Shown piece after piece: positions 52,744-61,239 of a stretch of 64,000 nt of DNA. Both the position numbers and the translations under genes were made by a program. Origin of the DNA: Bacilli bacterium (lineage in GTDB: Bacteria > Bacillota_I > Bacilli_A > RF39 > UBA660). Under the pieces are notes generated by a model. It was not told the origin of the DNA, did no database searches, and worked only from the letters and a program-made list of their open reading frames with translations. The stretch lies in assembly GCA_017634385.1 (NCBI GenBank), contig JAGBNN010000001.1, forward strand, positions 1 to 64,000, read 5' to 3'. Position 1 is the first letter of the stretch, and each line of letters begins with the position of its first letter.

Positions 52744-53589
52744 ATGGTATATAAACAAATAGAAGAAGATTTAAGTGAAAATACTTTTATTGAAGATGAA
52801 ACATTACTTGATTATATATATCAAAGAATTAATGAACTAAATCTTGATGATTACATTAAATGTTCTATTACAGATAATGATAGTGATTCTGAATATAATT
52901 TTCATAATTTATCACTTGTATATAATCCTAATGAATGTTTATTTGAAAATGCTGACAGACGTATACCAGATTTAACTCATTTACTTTCTAATAGAGAAAA
53001 GAATACTGGTATTATTAAAGATCCAAATATATCTAATATATATAACTTATGTAGTATTAATCATGAAATTGCGCATGCATATCAAAATAAAGTTATGCAT
53101 GAAGAAGATCATTCTTTAATGAAAGCAATATATTTAAGAGATTATTATTCTCAATCTATTGATTATGATAAATTTAATGCATATTTTTATAATAAATTTC
53201 ATGATAACTTTTTTATGGAATATAGTGCGAATATAGAAAGTTATTTAGAAACTATTAGTTTATTAAATGCATTACATATACCTAGTTTAGAAAAAGATTT
53301 AAAAAAATTGAATATGATGGTTGCAAGACATATATTATTTTTATATAAAGATATAGAAAAGAATAGAATATCTTGTCCTGTTAAAAATTCTATGAAATTA
53401 TATGATGTTATTACTACTGATAGTCCTAAATATAATTTATCTGAATATAAGAATGAAAAAAAACCACAAAGTCAATTCGAAAGATTACTTTATGGTTTTC
53501 CAATAAACTATAGAACTTATAATTATTTAAATTCTATATCTAAAAATCATATTAAAACTCTTAATTTATTTGATGAAATACATAATTAA
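52744..53589 (+). CDS. Putative zinc metalloprotease (HExxH)
   Basis: A 281-residue soluble protein with a zincin motif: SINHEIAHAYQ (His107, Glu108, His111), and a candidate third ligand Glu159 in FFMEYSANIES on a following helix. No signal peptide, no membrane helix, no known family. Plus-strand gene with GAAGGGTG upstream of ATG, divergent from the helical protein gene and convergent with the NodB gene. Possibly an intracellular toxin-like or regulatory protease. Confidence 0.65.
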   Translation: MVYKQIEEDLSENTFIEDETLLDYIYQRINELNLDDYIKCSITDNDSDSEYNFHNLSLVYNPNECLFENADRRIPDLTHLLSNREKNTGIIKDPNISNIYNLCSINHEIAHAYQNKVMHEEDHSLMKAIYLRDYYSQSIDYDKFNAYFYNKFHDNFFMEYSANIESYLETISLLNALHIPSLEKDLKKLNMMVARHILFLYKDIEKNRISCPVKNSMKLYDVITTDSPKYNLSEYKNEKKPQSQFERLLYGFPINYRTYNYLNSISKNHIKTLNLFDEIHN

Positions 53590-54491
53590 TTATTTACTCC
53601 ATGATGTATTTCAGTTGTATAATCATTTATACTTGAAAATGTATAGCCCATATCTAATGCGGCTTTTATTATGCCATCTAATGAATCTCTTGTTGATATT
53701 TTGACATCATGCATAAGCACCATATTTGTTCCTCTATCACTGTTTTGAAGTGCTCCTACTACATTTGCATATTCTTGTTCACTATTTGCACCACCTGCAT
53801 CATTAGAATCTATATTCCAATCATAATATTTATATCCTTTTTGTGTTAAGTCTTGAGAAAGTCTTGTCATTATTCCTTTATTATATGCTCTACTTATTGT
53901 ATTAGAACTTCCGCCAGGAAATCTTACATATTTACTTTCTATACCTGTATATTGTTTTACTAAATTACTTATTTTATTTAAATCTTCATAATAATTATTT
54001 TCATTTGCATATACATAACTATATTTATGAGTACATGTATGAAGTGCGATTGTATGACCTCTTTTAATTATTTCTTTACTTATATTTTCTAAATTATCCG
54101 AGCAAGTTACAAAGAATGTTGCTTTTACATTATATTTATCGAGTGTATTTAGAATATCCATTGTATATATAGAAGGTCCATCATCAAATGTTAAATATAT
54201 AACTTTTATATTATTTTTTATTCTATAATCAGTTATTTCTTTTTCATAGATTTCTTTTTTCCTTTTATTTTCTTCTATTTTCTTTTTCATCTTTTTATTA
54301 CTTGATATTTCACTTTTTAACAATATATCTAATTTATTTTCTTCTTGTTTTAAATTATTATATTCTTCTTCTTTTATTTTTATTGGCTTAATTAAATTTT
54401 TATATATTTTTTTAGTATAAAGAGCAGATACTGACATTGTTATTACAAATAAAACAATAATTATAATTACAACTATTTTCTTATTTTTCAT
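53586..54491 (-). CDS. Membrane-anchored polysaccharide deacetylase (NodB)
   Basis: A 301-residue protein. An N-terminal membrane helix (about 5-25) precedes a coiled-coil stalk (40-95) and a NodB deacetylase domain: TFDDGP (101-106), metal ligands HTCTH (His151, His155), RFPGGSS, and LMHDVK. It probably deacetylates GlcNAc in peptidoglycan or a wall polymer, protecting from lysozyme. It overlaps the upstream coiled-coil gene by 11 bp. Confidence 0.92.
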   Translation of the reverse strand: MKNKKIVVIIIIVLFVITMSVSALYTKKIYKNLIKPIKIKEEEYNNLKQEENKLDILLKSEISSNKKMKKKIEENKRKKEIYEKEITDYRIKNNIKVIYLTFDDGPSIYTMDILNTLDKYNVKATFFVTCSDNLENISKEIIKRGHTIALHTCTHKYSYVYANENNYYEDLNKISNLVKQYTGIESKYVRFPGGSSNTISRAYNKGIMTRLSQDLTQKGYKYYDWNIDSNDAGGANSEQEYANVVGALQNSDRGTNMVLMHDVKISTRDSLDGIIKAALDMGYTFSSINDYTTEIHHGVNN

Positions 54492-54750
54492 ATTTTTTTA
54501 ATTCTTCCTTTAGAGTATCAATATACTTACTTGAATTATTTAATTGATCTTTTTTTATACTATTTTCTTGTTTTATTTGACTTAAATGCTCTTCTTTTAT
54601 TTTTATTTGTATTTTTTCATCATTTATTCTTTTATCAATATTTTTAGCTATATTATTATATTTATTCAATATAACTATCGATGATATTAATAAAATTAAT
54701 ACAAAAACAATAATTACTGTTAATAATATTTCTACAACTCTATCTTTCAT
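54481..54750 (-). CDS. Small membrane coiled-coil protein
   Basis: An 89-residue protein with one N-terminal membrane helix (about 8-30) and a long Lys/Gln/Glu coiled coil. It overlaps the deacetylase gene, whose stalk looks similar, so the two may pair at the membrane. Unknown family. RBS GGAGTAATATT before ATG. Confidence 0.65.
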   Translation of the reverse strand: MKDRVVEILLTVIIVFVLILLISSIVILNKYNNIAKNIDKRINDEKIQIKIKEEHLSQIKQENSIKKDQLNNSSKYIDTLKEELKKYEK

Positions 54751-54798
54751 AATATTACTCCTTACTTATATATAATATCACAAAATAATTAAAATAAA

Positions 54799-54813
54799 AG
54801 ACCTTTAAGGCCT
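54799..54813 (-). terminator. Terminator of the OapA-like gene
   Basis: AGGCCT-TAA-AGGTCT (one G-U) followed by TTTTA on the minus strand, 37 bp after the stop. Confidence 0.6.
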
Positions 54814-54849
54814 ATTATTAATATTGTTAAAAATAAATTAATTTTTATA

Positions 54850-55371
54850 CTATTTTTTAAATATATTTAATATCTTCCCAACTCTAAATGTTATACTTTC
54901 TGAATTCTTTATTGCTTTTGTTTTACCATATGCTTTTCCTGTAATAGTTAAACTTGCGATTATTGCAGTTGTGATTAATACTACAAAAGATGTATTTAAA
55001 TTATAATCATTAGCAATTGTTGTTGCTACTAAAACTCCTGCAGAACCTGATACTACTCCACATACATCTCCTACAACATCATTACATATAGAAGCAAGTT
55101 TATCTGAATTTTTTAAAAGTTTAACTGAATGATAAGATCCTTTTACTTTTTTTGATGCCATTGAATGAAATGGAGTTTCTTCTGCGGCTGTTATAGCAAC
55201 TCCTATCATATCAAATATTATTGCTATAAAAATAAATACTAATATTACTAATATTCCTAATATTGTATTTATTTTTGGTATAAATGATTCAGATACTAAT
55301 GACATTAATATTGATAAACCAAAAGAAAGTAAACATACTGTTATTAACCATTTAATTCTATTATTCTTCAT
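54850..55371 (-). CDS. oapA: OapA-like (CorB/DUF21-related) membrane protein
   Basis: A 173-residue integral membrane protein with helices at about 7-27, 35-58, 105-125 and 130-150. The middle cytosolic region reads AAEETPFHSMASKKVKGSY, then NSDKLASICNDVVGDVCGVVSGSAG; this resembles the OLE-associated protein (OapA) and the DUF21 half of CorB-type Mg transporters. OapA binds OLE RNA at the membrane in Bacillus halodurans. The ATG at 55371 has AGGTGA 5 nt upstream; an ATG 18 nt earlier would include that site. It lies 27 bp downstream of the terminator of the long RNA at 55398-56014, as oapA does behind ole. Confidence 0.72.
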   Translation of the reverse strand: MKNNRIKWLITVCLLSFGLSILMSLVSESFIPKINTILGILVILVFIFIAIIFDMIGVAITAAEETPFHSMASKKVKGSYHSVKLLKNSDKLASICNDVVGDVCGVVSGSAGVLVATTIANDYNLNTSFVVLITTAIIASLTITGKAYGKTKAIKNSESITFRVGKILNIFKK

Positions 55372-55397
55372 TTTATCACCTATATTCATTATAACAT

Positions 55398-55421
55398 AAA
55401 AAAACCAGATATACTGGTTTT
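55398..55421 (-). terminator. Terminator of the long noncoding RNA
   Basis: AAACCAG and CTGGTTT arms around a 5-nt loop, followed by seven T on the minus strand. The oapA-like ribosome site lies 15-20 bp beyond, so oapA needs read-through or a promoter inside the RNA. Confidence 0.85.
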
Positions 55422-56014
55422 ATTTCATTAAAAAAATATGATTGGTACTAATATAATTAACTTTGCGTCATAGGTCAAGTAGGATTTCCCACGAATCAAC
55501 TTTTCGTTACCAAAAAGCGGTTCCCCTTTAATGATTGTATATACCGTTACCTAAGTATACGACTTGATTGCCACTTAGTACGCACTGCAAACTTATATCA
55601 GCATACAGCCTAGGAGATTTCCTCCCTGATAGGTATCTATTATTAGTCTTTTTTGCAAATACAATTTCATACAGTTTAATCCATATAAATAATTTTGGCC
55701 AAAAATATATCTACACACTCTATAATCCCAATGTATTCACTCAAGGCAAGCTACTCTACTAAGGACTCTCGTCACAAAGTAGGTTTATCTTAATCTATAC
55801 TAATTTCGGTTTAGTAAGAAGATTAAGTCTCTACGTTAAATGGGAGTTATCTTATATGCCATTATAAGTTTCCCATATAACTAGTCTTCCAGCACCCACC
55901 CGAATCTGGGCGAAACAAGCAAGCACAAGAAGCTTCACAGGTATGCTCTTTAACGAATTTTTAGGCTCGTCTTCATAATAGATGTATCAACTAGGATACT
56001 GCACCCTTCATACG
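55398..56014 (-). ncRNA. ole: Large structured RNA, probable OLE RNA
   Basis: About 617 nt with no usable ORF, bounded by a consensus promoter and an intrinsic terminator. It is much less AT-rich than other intergenic DNA and contains many local hairpins: GTATC-CTAGTT-GATAC near the 5' end, CCC/GGG around AGATTC, a long stem at 55789-55827 (CTTAATCT with AGATTAAG, then TACTAA with TTAGTA), and GGAG-GAAAT-CTCC. Size and the following OapA-like gene match OLE RNA (about 610 nt; ornate, large, extremophilic). RNase P RNA and tmRNA signatures are absent. ROOL RNA (about 580 nt) is the main alternative. Confidence 0.68.
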
Positions 56015-56020
56015 TGTATA

Positions 56021-56049
56021 ATCTTACCATATTTTCACTATTTTGTCAA
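56021..56049 (-). promoter_or_regulatory. Promoter of the long RNA
   Basis: TTGACA (perfect -35) and TAAGAT with 17-bp spacing. Confidence 0.78.
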
Positions 56050-56084
56050 AAAAAATGGCTATTATATCATATGCATAAAAAAAG

Positions 56085-56104
56085 AAGAAAATTACTTTTC
56101 TTCA
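56085..56104 (-). terminator. Terminator of the zinc-ribbon membrane protein gene
   Basis: GAAGAAAA-TTAC-TTTTCTTC hairpin with T run on the minus strand; overlaps the stop. Confidence 0.75.
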
Positions 56105-56904
56105 TAACAATAATACATATTATATGTTTTTACATTCATTATAACACCATGCTTTTTAGTGTTTTTAGCTGCTATTCCAAATTCATATTCTGATGCATAT
56201 GGTGTATCTTGTTTAATTCCATTTTCATAGAATTCTTCACCTGTAAGATTAAGACTATAATATTTATATTCTCCACTTGCATTTGTTTTGTCTAAATCAG
56301 AGAATGTATATGTTCCTTTAACATAATTATTTTTTGTATCTCCATATTTTCCCCATAAGAAAGTATTATCTCTATTTAATTCTAATCTTACTATATAATT
56401 ACTAGATTCACCTGATCCTGAAAAACTTTTACAATTATATTTACCAGCAACATAATTATCTGATGTTTCTCTTTCAAGTTCATTATAAAATTTATTTAAT
56501 GCTTTATTTATATCACTACCATCTTTTCCTGCTTCTTCAGCAAAAGTACCTATTCCTACTGCAGCAATTAAAATTGGGAATACTACAAATGCCATTATAA
56601 TTGATATTAATATTGATGCTGTATTTAATATTATACCTGAAAATCTTTTTCCTTTTTTACATAAGTTAACTATACCAAGTACTAACCCTACTATTGCAAG
56701 TGGTATTGATAAGAATATTGGTAGAAATACAACGCATGTAACTGATAATACTAAAGCTATAATACCAATTATCATTGATGCAGTTGCCATTTTTTCTTTT
56801 TTCTTTCCTTCTTCTTTGATTTCGTTGGTTAATGAATTTCCACATTTACTACAAAATTTTACTCCTTCATTATTTTCTGCTCCACACTTTGAACAAAAAT
56901 TCAT
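56092..56904 (-). CDS. Zinc-ribbon membrane protein
   Basis: A 270-residue protein. An N-terminal zinc ribbon (CSKCGAENNEGVKFCSKCG, residues 4-22) precedes a linker, two to three membrane helices (about 40-125, with the DUF4190-like GLVLGIVNLCKKGKR turn), and an extracellular beta domain (about 155-270) with YNCKSFSGSGESSNYIV. Probably a sensor-like or housekeeping membrane protein; no specific role known. Confidence 0.75.
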   Translation of the reverse strand: MNFCSKCGAENNEGVKFCSKCGNSLTNEIKEEGKKKEKMATASMIIGIIALVLSVTCVVFLPIFLSIPLAIVGLVLGIVNLCKKGKRFSGIILNTASILISIIMAFVVFPILIAAVGIGTFAEEAGKDGSDINKALNKFYNELERETSDNYVAGKYNCKSFSGSGESSNYIVRLELNRDNTFLWGKYGDTKNNYVKGTYTFSDLDKTNASGEYKYYSLNLTGEEFYENGIKQDTPYASEYEFGIAAKNTKKHGVIMNVKTYNMYYCYEEK

Positions 56905-56986
56905 ATTATCACTCCTTTACTAGATTATATCATATTTTTATTTAATAGAATATCTAATTATGATATAATTATTACGAGGTGTAAAG

Positions 56987-58024
56987 ATGGAAAATAAGAA
57001 AATAAAAGTTAATATGCTTTCAATGGCTGACTCTGTTGATGGGCAAGGTGTTGGTTCTGCTTATTTAGAATTAATTAAATTATTAAAAACTCGTGGTAAG
57101 GATGATTTTGAAGTACTTTTAAATGATAAAGTTAAAAATAGTGATATTATTCATGCACATACTATTGAACCTAGAAATTATATAAAATTAAAATCTAGTA
57201 AAAAACCTACAATCGCATATGTTCATTTTTTACCAGATACATTAGATGGTTCTATAAAATTACCTAAATTTGCATTTGGTATATTTAAAAAATATGTTAT
57301 AAGTTTTTATAAAAGTGCAGATCATTTAGTTGTAGTTAATCCTATATTTAAAAAAGATATGGTTAAAGCTGGTCTTGATGAAGAAAAAATTACTTATATA
57401 CCTAATTTTGTATCTAAAGAACAATTTTATAAAAAGACTGATAAAGAAATTAAAGATTTAAAAAAGAAATATAATATTGAAGATAAATTTACGGTTTTAG
57501 GTGCTGGCCAAGTTCAAACAAGAAAAGGTGTTTTAGATTTTGTTAAAGTAGCAGAAATGTTACCTGATGTTAATTTTGTGTGGGCTGGAGGTTTCTCATT
57601 CGGTGCGATTACTGATGGTCATAAAGAACTTCAAAAAGTTATGGATAATCCTCCTAAGAATGTTAAATTTTTAGGTATTATTCCTAGAGATGAAATGAAT
57701 GATTTATTTAATGCTTGTGATCTATTATTTGTTCCATCTTACAATGAATTATTTCCTATGACTATTCTAGAAGCAATGAGTACAGATACTCCTTTACTTC
57801 TTAGAGATTTAGAATTATATGAAGACATATTATTTAATAAATATAATAAAGCTCATGATAATGATGAATTTGCAGAAAAAATAAATAAATTAAAGAATAA
57901 TAAAACTGAATATAATAAAGCTGTAAAACTTGCTAAAGAAGTATCTCAATTTTATAGTGAAGAAAATGTTTATAAAATGTGGAAGGATTATTATACAAGT
58001 TTAGTAAATGAAAAAACTAATTAA
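56987..58024 (+). CDS. GT4-family glycosyltransferase
   Basis: A 345-residue GT-B glycosyltransferase of family 4. Motifs: the acceptor-side GQGVGSAYLELIKLL, IIHAHTIEP, IPNFVSKEQF, the donor-side GAGQVQTRKGVLDFVKVAEM, and FVPSYNELFPMTILEAMS (the E-x7-E type motif). Similar proteins in streptococci and mollicutes glycosylate diacylglycerol or wall carriers; the acceptor is unknown here. RBS GAGGTG before ATG. It overlaps the next gene by 17 bp. Confidence 0.85.
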   Translation: MENKKIKVNMLSMADSVDGQGVGSAYLELIKLLKTRGKDDFEVLLNDKVKNSDIIHAHTIEPRNYIKLKSSKKPTIAYVHFLPDTLDGSIKLPKFAFGIFKKYVISFYKSADHLVVVNPIFKKDMVKAGLDEEKITYIPNFVSKEQFYKKTDKEIKDLKKKYNIEDKFTVLGAGQVQTRKGVLDFVKVAEMLPDVNFVWAGGFSFGAITDGHKELQKVMDNPPKNVKFLGIIPRDEMNDLFNACDLLFVPSYNELFPMTILEAMSTDTPLLLRDLELYEDILFNKYNKAHDNDEFAEKINKLKNNKTEYNKAVKLAKEVSQFYSEENVYKMWKDYYTSLVNEKTN

Positions 58025-58679
58025 ATGTATATGTATATTTGCATTAATATTTATAAATGTATATATACATCTTTTTTCTTTTAATAAAACTCTTATTGAT
58101 ATTTTATTAATAACATTTACTTCTATATATTGTTTATTCTCGGGAAGAGAATCTTTTCCATATAAAGAAGATACTTTTAGATATATATTTATTTATATAT
58201 TTTGGAATATGAATTATTTAGTGTTTATTAAACATTTAAGTTCATTAGATAGTCTTATTAATACTCTTCTTTTTAAGAATGTATTTATTGATATTTTAGC
58301 AGTTTTAGCAATTTCAAATATATTACTACTTATTATTAAACAAAAAAGAATACTAAATATTATTTTCTCATGTATATTTATTATTCTATTTATATTTTTA
58401 AAGAATTATATATTTATATATGTTTCTATATTCTTAATTGGAAATATATTAAAAATAAAAGACTTATTTAGTGTAAGGACTAATATTTTTAAAATAATAG
58501 ATTACACAAGTATAGGTATTCTTATAATTCATAAATTATTATTATTTTTATTAATCGATAGTAAAGTAATAAGTTCTGATATATCAGATTTTATTGGTTC
58601 GATTGTTTTAATATATGTTATAGGTTTTACACTTTCTTATTATATAAAACAATTTCCTATAATTAGAAATATAATATAA
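58008..58679 (+). CDS. Polytopic membrane protein coupled to the glycosyltransferase
   Basis: A 223-residue membrane protein with about seven to eight helices and few loops. The start lies inside the end of the GT4 gene (17-bp overlap), so translation is coupled. The second half (DYTSIGILIIHKLLLFLLI) recalls the C-terminal helices of acyltransferase-3 enzymes, but catalytic His/Arg are not evident. Function unknown. Confidence 0.68.
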   Translation: MKKLIKCICIFALIFINVYIHLFSFNKTLIDILLITFTSIYCLFSGRESFPYKEDTFRYIFIYIFWNMNYLVFIKHLSSLDSLINTLLFKNVFIDILAVLAISNILLLIIKQKRILNIIFSCIFIILFIFLKNYIFIYVSIFLIGNILKIKDLFSVRTNIFKIIDYTSIGILIIHKLLLFLLIDSKVISSDISDFIGSIVLIYVIGFTLSYYIKQFPIIRNII

Positions 58680-58681
58680 AA

Positions 58682-58704
58682 AAACAACACTAAGTGTTGT
58701 TTTA
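58682..58704. terminator. Bidirectional terminator
   Basis: AAAACAACAC and GTGTTGTTTT arms around a 3-nt loop, between the plus-strand membrane protein gene and galE. Confidence 0.85.
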
Positions 58705-59709
58705 TTTTTGATTTTTTTGGAAATTCCAACCATCTCTACACATATCTTCTAAAGTTTTTTCACAAACAAATCCAAGTTCATTTTTAGCTTTTGTTGGATC
58801 TGAATAACACATAGCAATATCTCCTTCTCTTCTTGGAGCTATTTTGTATGGAACATCTACATTATTTACTTTTTTAAATGTTTCTACAATATCAAGTACA
58901 CTATATCCAGTACCTGTTCCTAAATTATAAATATATATTCCTGATCCTTCTTTTTCTAGTTTATTAAGAGCAAGTAGATGACCTTTTGCTAAATCTACTA
59001 CATGTATATAATCTCTTACACCAGTACCATCTTTAGTATTGTAATCATTACCAAATATAGATAATTCTTGTAATTTACCTGCAGCTACTCTAGTTATATA
59101 TGGCATTAAATTATTTGGAATACCTTGTGGATCTTCACCAATAAGTCCACTTTCATGTGCACCAATTGGATTAAAGTATCTAAGTATCGCTATATCCCAT
59201 GTATTATCTGAAATATATAAATCTTGAAGTATATGTTCTATAAATAATTTAGTAGTACCATATGGATTAGTAGTTCCACCAATTTCACATTCTTCTGTTA
59301 TAGGAATAACTTTTGGATCTCCATATACAGTAGCACTTGATGAGAATACAAACTTTTTAACATTATATTTCTTCATTGTTTCTAAAAGAATTATTGCACC
59401 TGATATATTATTTTCATAATATTCAAGTGGTTTTTGTACTGATTCTCCTACTGCTTTAAATCCAGCAAAGTTAAGTACTGCTTCTATATCATTTTCTTCA
59501 AATACTTTTTCTAAAGCATCTCTATCTAAATAATTAATTTCATAAAATTTAAAATCTTTTCCTGTTATCTTTTTTATAGCATCTAATGCTTCAGGTTTAC
59601 TATTAGAAAAGTCATCAATTATAACTATTTCTTTACCTGCATTTAAAAGTTCTACACATGTATGAGAGCCAATATAACCAGCTCCACCTGTTACTAATAT
59701 TTTACCCAT
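58702..59709 (-). CDS. galE: UDP-glucose 4-epimerase
   Basis: A 335-residue extended SDR enzyme interconverting UDP-Glc and UDP-Gal. [10 protein letters not shown] is the NAD-binding Gly motif (about 8-17); FSSSATVYG supplies the catalytic Ser; NPYGTTK is the YxxxK pair; [14 protein letters not shown] follows. Complete. It starts the next section of wall-polymer genes, 10 bp after the ABC-2 permease gene, supplying UDP-galactose for the polymer. Confidence 0.95.
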   Translation of the reverse strand: MGKILVTGGAGYIGSHTCVELLNAGKEIVIIDDFSNSKPEALDAIKKITGKDFKFYEINYLDRDALEKVFEENDIEAVLNFAGFKAVGESVQKPLEYYENNISGAIILLETMKKYNVKKFVFSSSATVYGDPKVIPITEECEIGGTTNPYGTTKLFIEHILQDLYISDNTWDIAILRYFNPIGAHESGLIGEDPQGIPNNLMPYITRVAAGKLQELSIFGNDYNTKDGTGVRDYIHVVDLAKGHLLALNKLEKEGSGIYIYNLGTGTGYSVLDIVETFKKVNNVDVPYKIAPRREGDIAMCYSDPTKAKNELGFVCEKTLEDMCRDGWNFQKNQK

Positions 59710-59718
59710 AATTTCCTC

Positions 59719-60483
59719 CTATACTTCTTCAGCAAATCCTTTTTCTAGTTTTTTAAATATCATTATTCCTAATATTAAGAATAATACACTAAATATTAAT
59801 ACAAACACTAATGTTTCCATATCTGGCATAATACCACTATATAATATATCTCTATATGAATTTATTATTGTTGTCATTGGATTTAATTTTAATAACCATG
59901 CTTTTTTACCAAATAAATCACTTGAATATAATATTGGTGTTGCATAGAATAACATTTGTATAAAGAAGTTAATTATATATTCAGCATCTCTTATATATAC
60001 ATTTATAGCACTTGTTATAAATATGATTGCTAATGATAAAATATATTGAGTTAATATAACTATTGGTAATAATAATATATACCAACTATATCCTATTCCA
60101 CTAAAGAATAAGAAAATAAATATTATTGGTAGTGATATTAGAAAATTAACTAAACCACTAGTTGCTACGGAAATAGGTAATATTTCTCTTGGAAAATAAA
60201 CTTTTTTGATAATTCCTGCATTTCCCAAAATTGTAAATGTTCCTTGAGAAATTACTGTTGTAAAAAAGTTCCAAGGAAGTATTCCTATTACTATATATGT
60301 AACATAATGATCAGGTCCTGATCTTAATATAAATGGAAATACTATTGCATAAACTAATGTCATTAAAAGTGGATTAATAAATGACCATAATACTCCTAAA
60401 AATGATCCTTTATATTTTCCTCTTATTTCTTTTTTAATATTACTTTTTAATAATTCTCTATATTGATATAAACTTTTAAACAT
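59719..60483 (-). CDS. ABC-2 polysaccharide exporter, permease (TagG/Wzm type)
   Basis: A 254-residue permease of the teichoic acid/O-antigen export family with six membrane helices. The family N-terminus is YRELLKSNIKKEIRGKYKGSFLGVLWSFINPLL, here in two parts: an amphipathic helix and the first membrane helix; NVYIRDAEYIINFFIQ and LNPMTTIINSYRDILYSG are further signatures. I start at the ATG at 60483, with GGGTGA upstream at the end of the ATPase gene. Works with the ATPase at 60489-61229. Confidence 0.9.
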   Translation of the reverse strand: MFKSLYQYRELLKSNIKKEIRGKYKGSFLGVLWSFINPLLMTLVYAIVFPFILRSGPDHYVTYIVIGILPWNFFTTVISQGTFTILGNAGIIKKVYFPREILPISVATSGLVNFLISLPIIFIFLFFSGIGYSWYILLLPIVILTQYILSLAIIFITSAINVYIRDAEYIINFFIQMLFYATPILYSSDLFGKKAWLLKLNPMTTIINSYRDILYSGIMPDMETLVFVLIFSVLFLILGIMIFKKLEKGFAEEV

Positions 60484-60488
60484 ACTAA

Positions 60489-61229
60489 TCACCCACAAAC
60501 CTTAAGATATTCTTCAATAACTTCAGATGTTTTACCATCAAGTCTAACTTCACCTTCATGTATCCATACTGCTCTATTACATAAATCTTTTATTGATCCT
60601 AAGCTATGACTTACTATTACTATAGTTTTATCACTATTTTTTAGTTCATTTAGTTTTGCAAAACATTTATCTTGGAAATGTTGATCCCCTACTGCTAATA
60701 TTTCATCTATAAGTAATATTTCTGCATCCACATTTATCGCAACTGAAAACGCAAGTCTCATATACATACCTGATGAATATGTTCTAACAGGACTATCTAT
60801 AAATTCTCCAAGTTCAGAAAATTCTATTATTTGATCAATTCTTTTTTCTATTTCTGCACGTGTTAAGCCAAATATAGACGCATTAAAATAAATATTTTCT
60901 CTACCTGTAAAATCCGGATGGAAACCAGCACCTAATTCAAGTAATGAAGTTAATTTTCCATTTGTTAATATTTTCCCCGAAGTAGGATAAATAATTTTTG
61001 TCATTAATTTTAATAAAGTAGATTTACCACTACCATTAACTCCAATTAATGCTACTGTTTCACCCTTTTTTATATTAAGATTTATATTTTTTAAAACTGT
61101 TCTATAATCAGCTTTTTTATGATTCCAAAATACTAATCTTTCTTTCAAAGTACTTGGTTTATCATAAAACAATTTAAATTTCTTTGTCATATTTTGTACT
61201 TTTATAGCATAATCTTCTTGTACTTTCAT
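60489..61229 (-). CDS. ABC-2 polysaccharide exporter, ATPase (TagH/Wzt type)
   Basis: A 246-residue ATPase of wall-polymer export systems. ALIGVNGSGKSTLLKLM (Walker A), GAGFHPDFTGRENIYFN, TYSSGMYMRLAFSVA (signature) and ILLIDEILAVGD (Walker B) are typical of the TagH/Wzt/RfbE group. It is short and lacks the C-terminal carbohydrate-binding domain of Wzt. Transcribed with its permease and the glycosyltransferases upstream. Confidence 0.93.
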   Translation of the reverse strand: MKVQEDYAIKVQNMTKKFKLFYDKPSTLKERLVFWNHKKADYRTVLKNINLNIKKGETVALIGVNGSGKSTLLKLMTKIIYPTSGKILTNGKLTSLLELGAGFHPDFTGRENIYFNASIFGLTRAEIEKRIDQIIEFSELGEFIDSPVRTYSSGMYMRLAFSVAINVDAEILLIDEILAVGDQHFQDKCFAKLNELKNSDKTIVIVSHSLGSIKDLCNRAVWIHEGEVRLDGKTSEVIEEYLKVCG

Positions 61230-61239
61230 AAAACACTCC

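Noticed and set aside
55568..55762. 64-residue plus-strand ORF within the long RNA
   Set aside because: No ribosome site, odd composition for this genome, and it lies inside the structured RNA on the opposite strand.
55398..56014. Long RNA as RNase P RNA or tmRNA
   Set aside because: The RNase P GAGGAAAGTCC core and the tmRNA T-arm/CCA end were not found on either strand.
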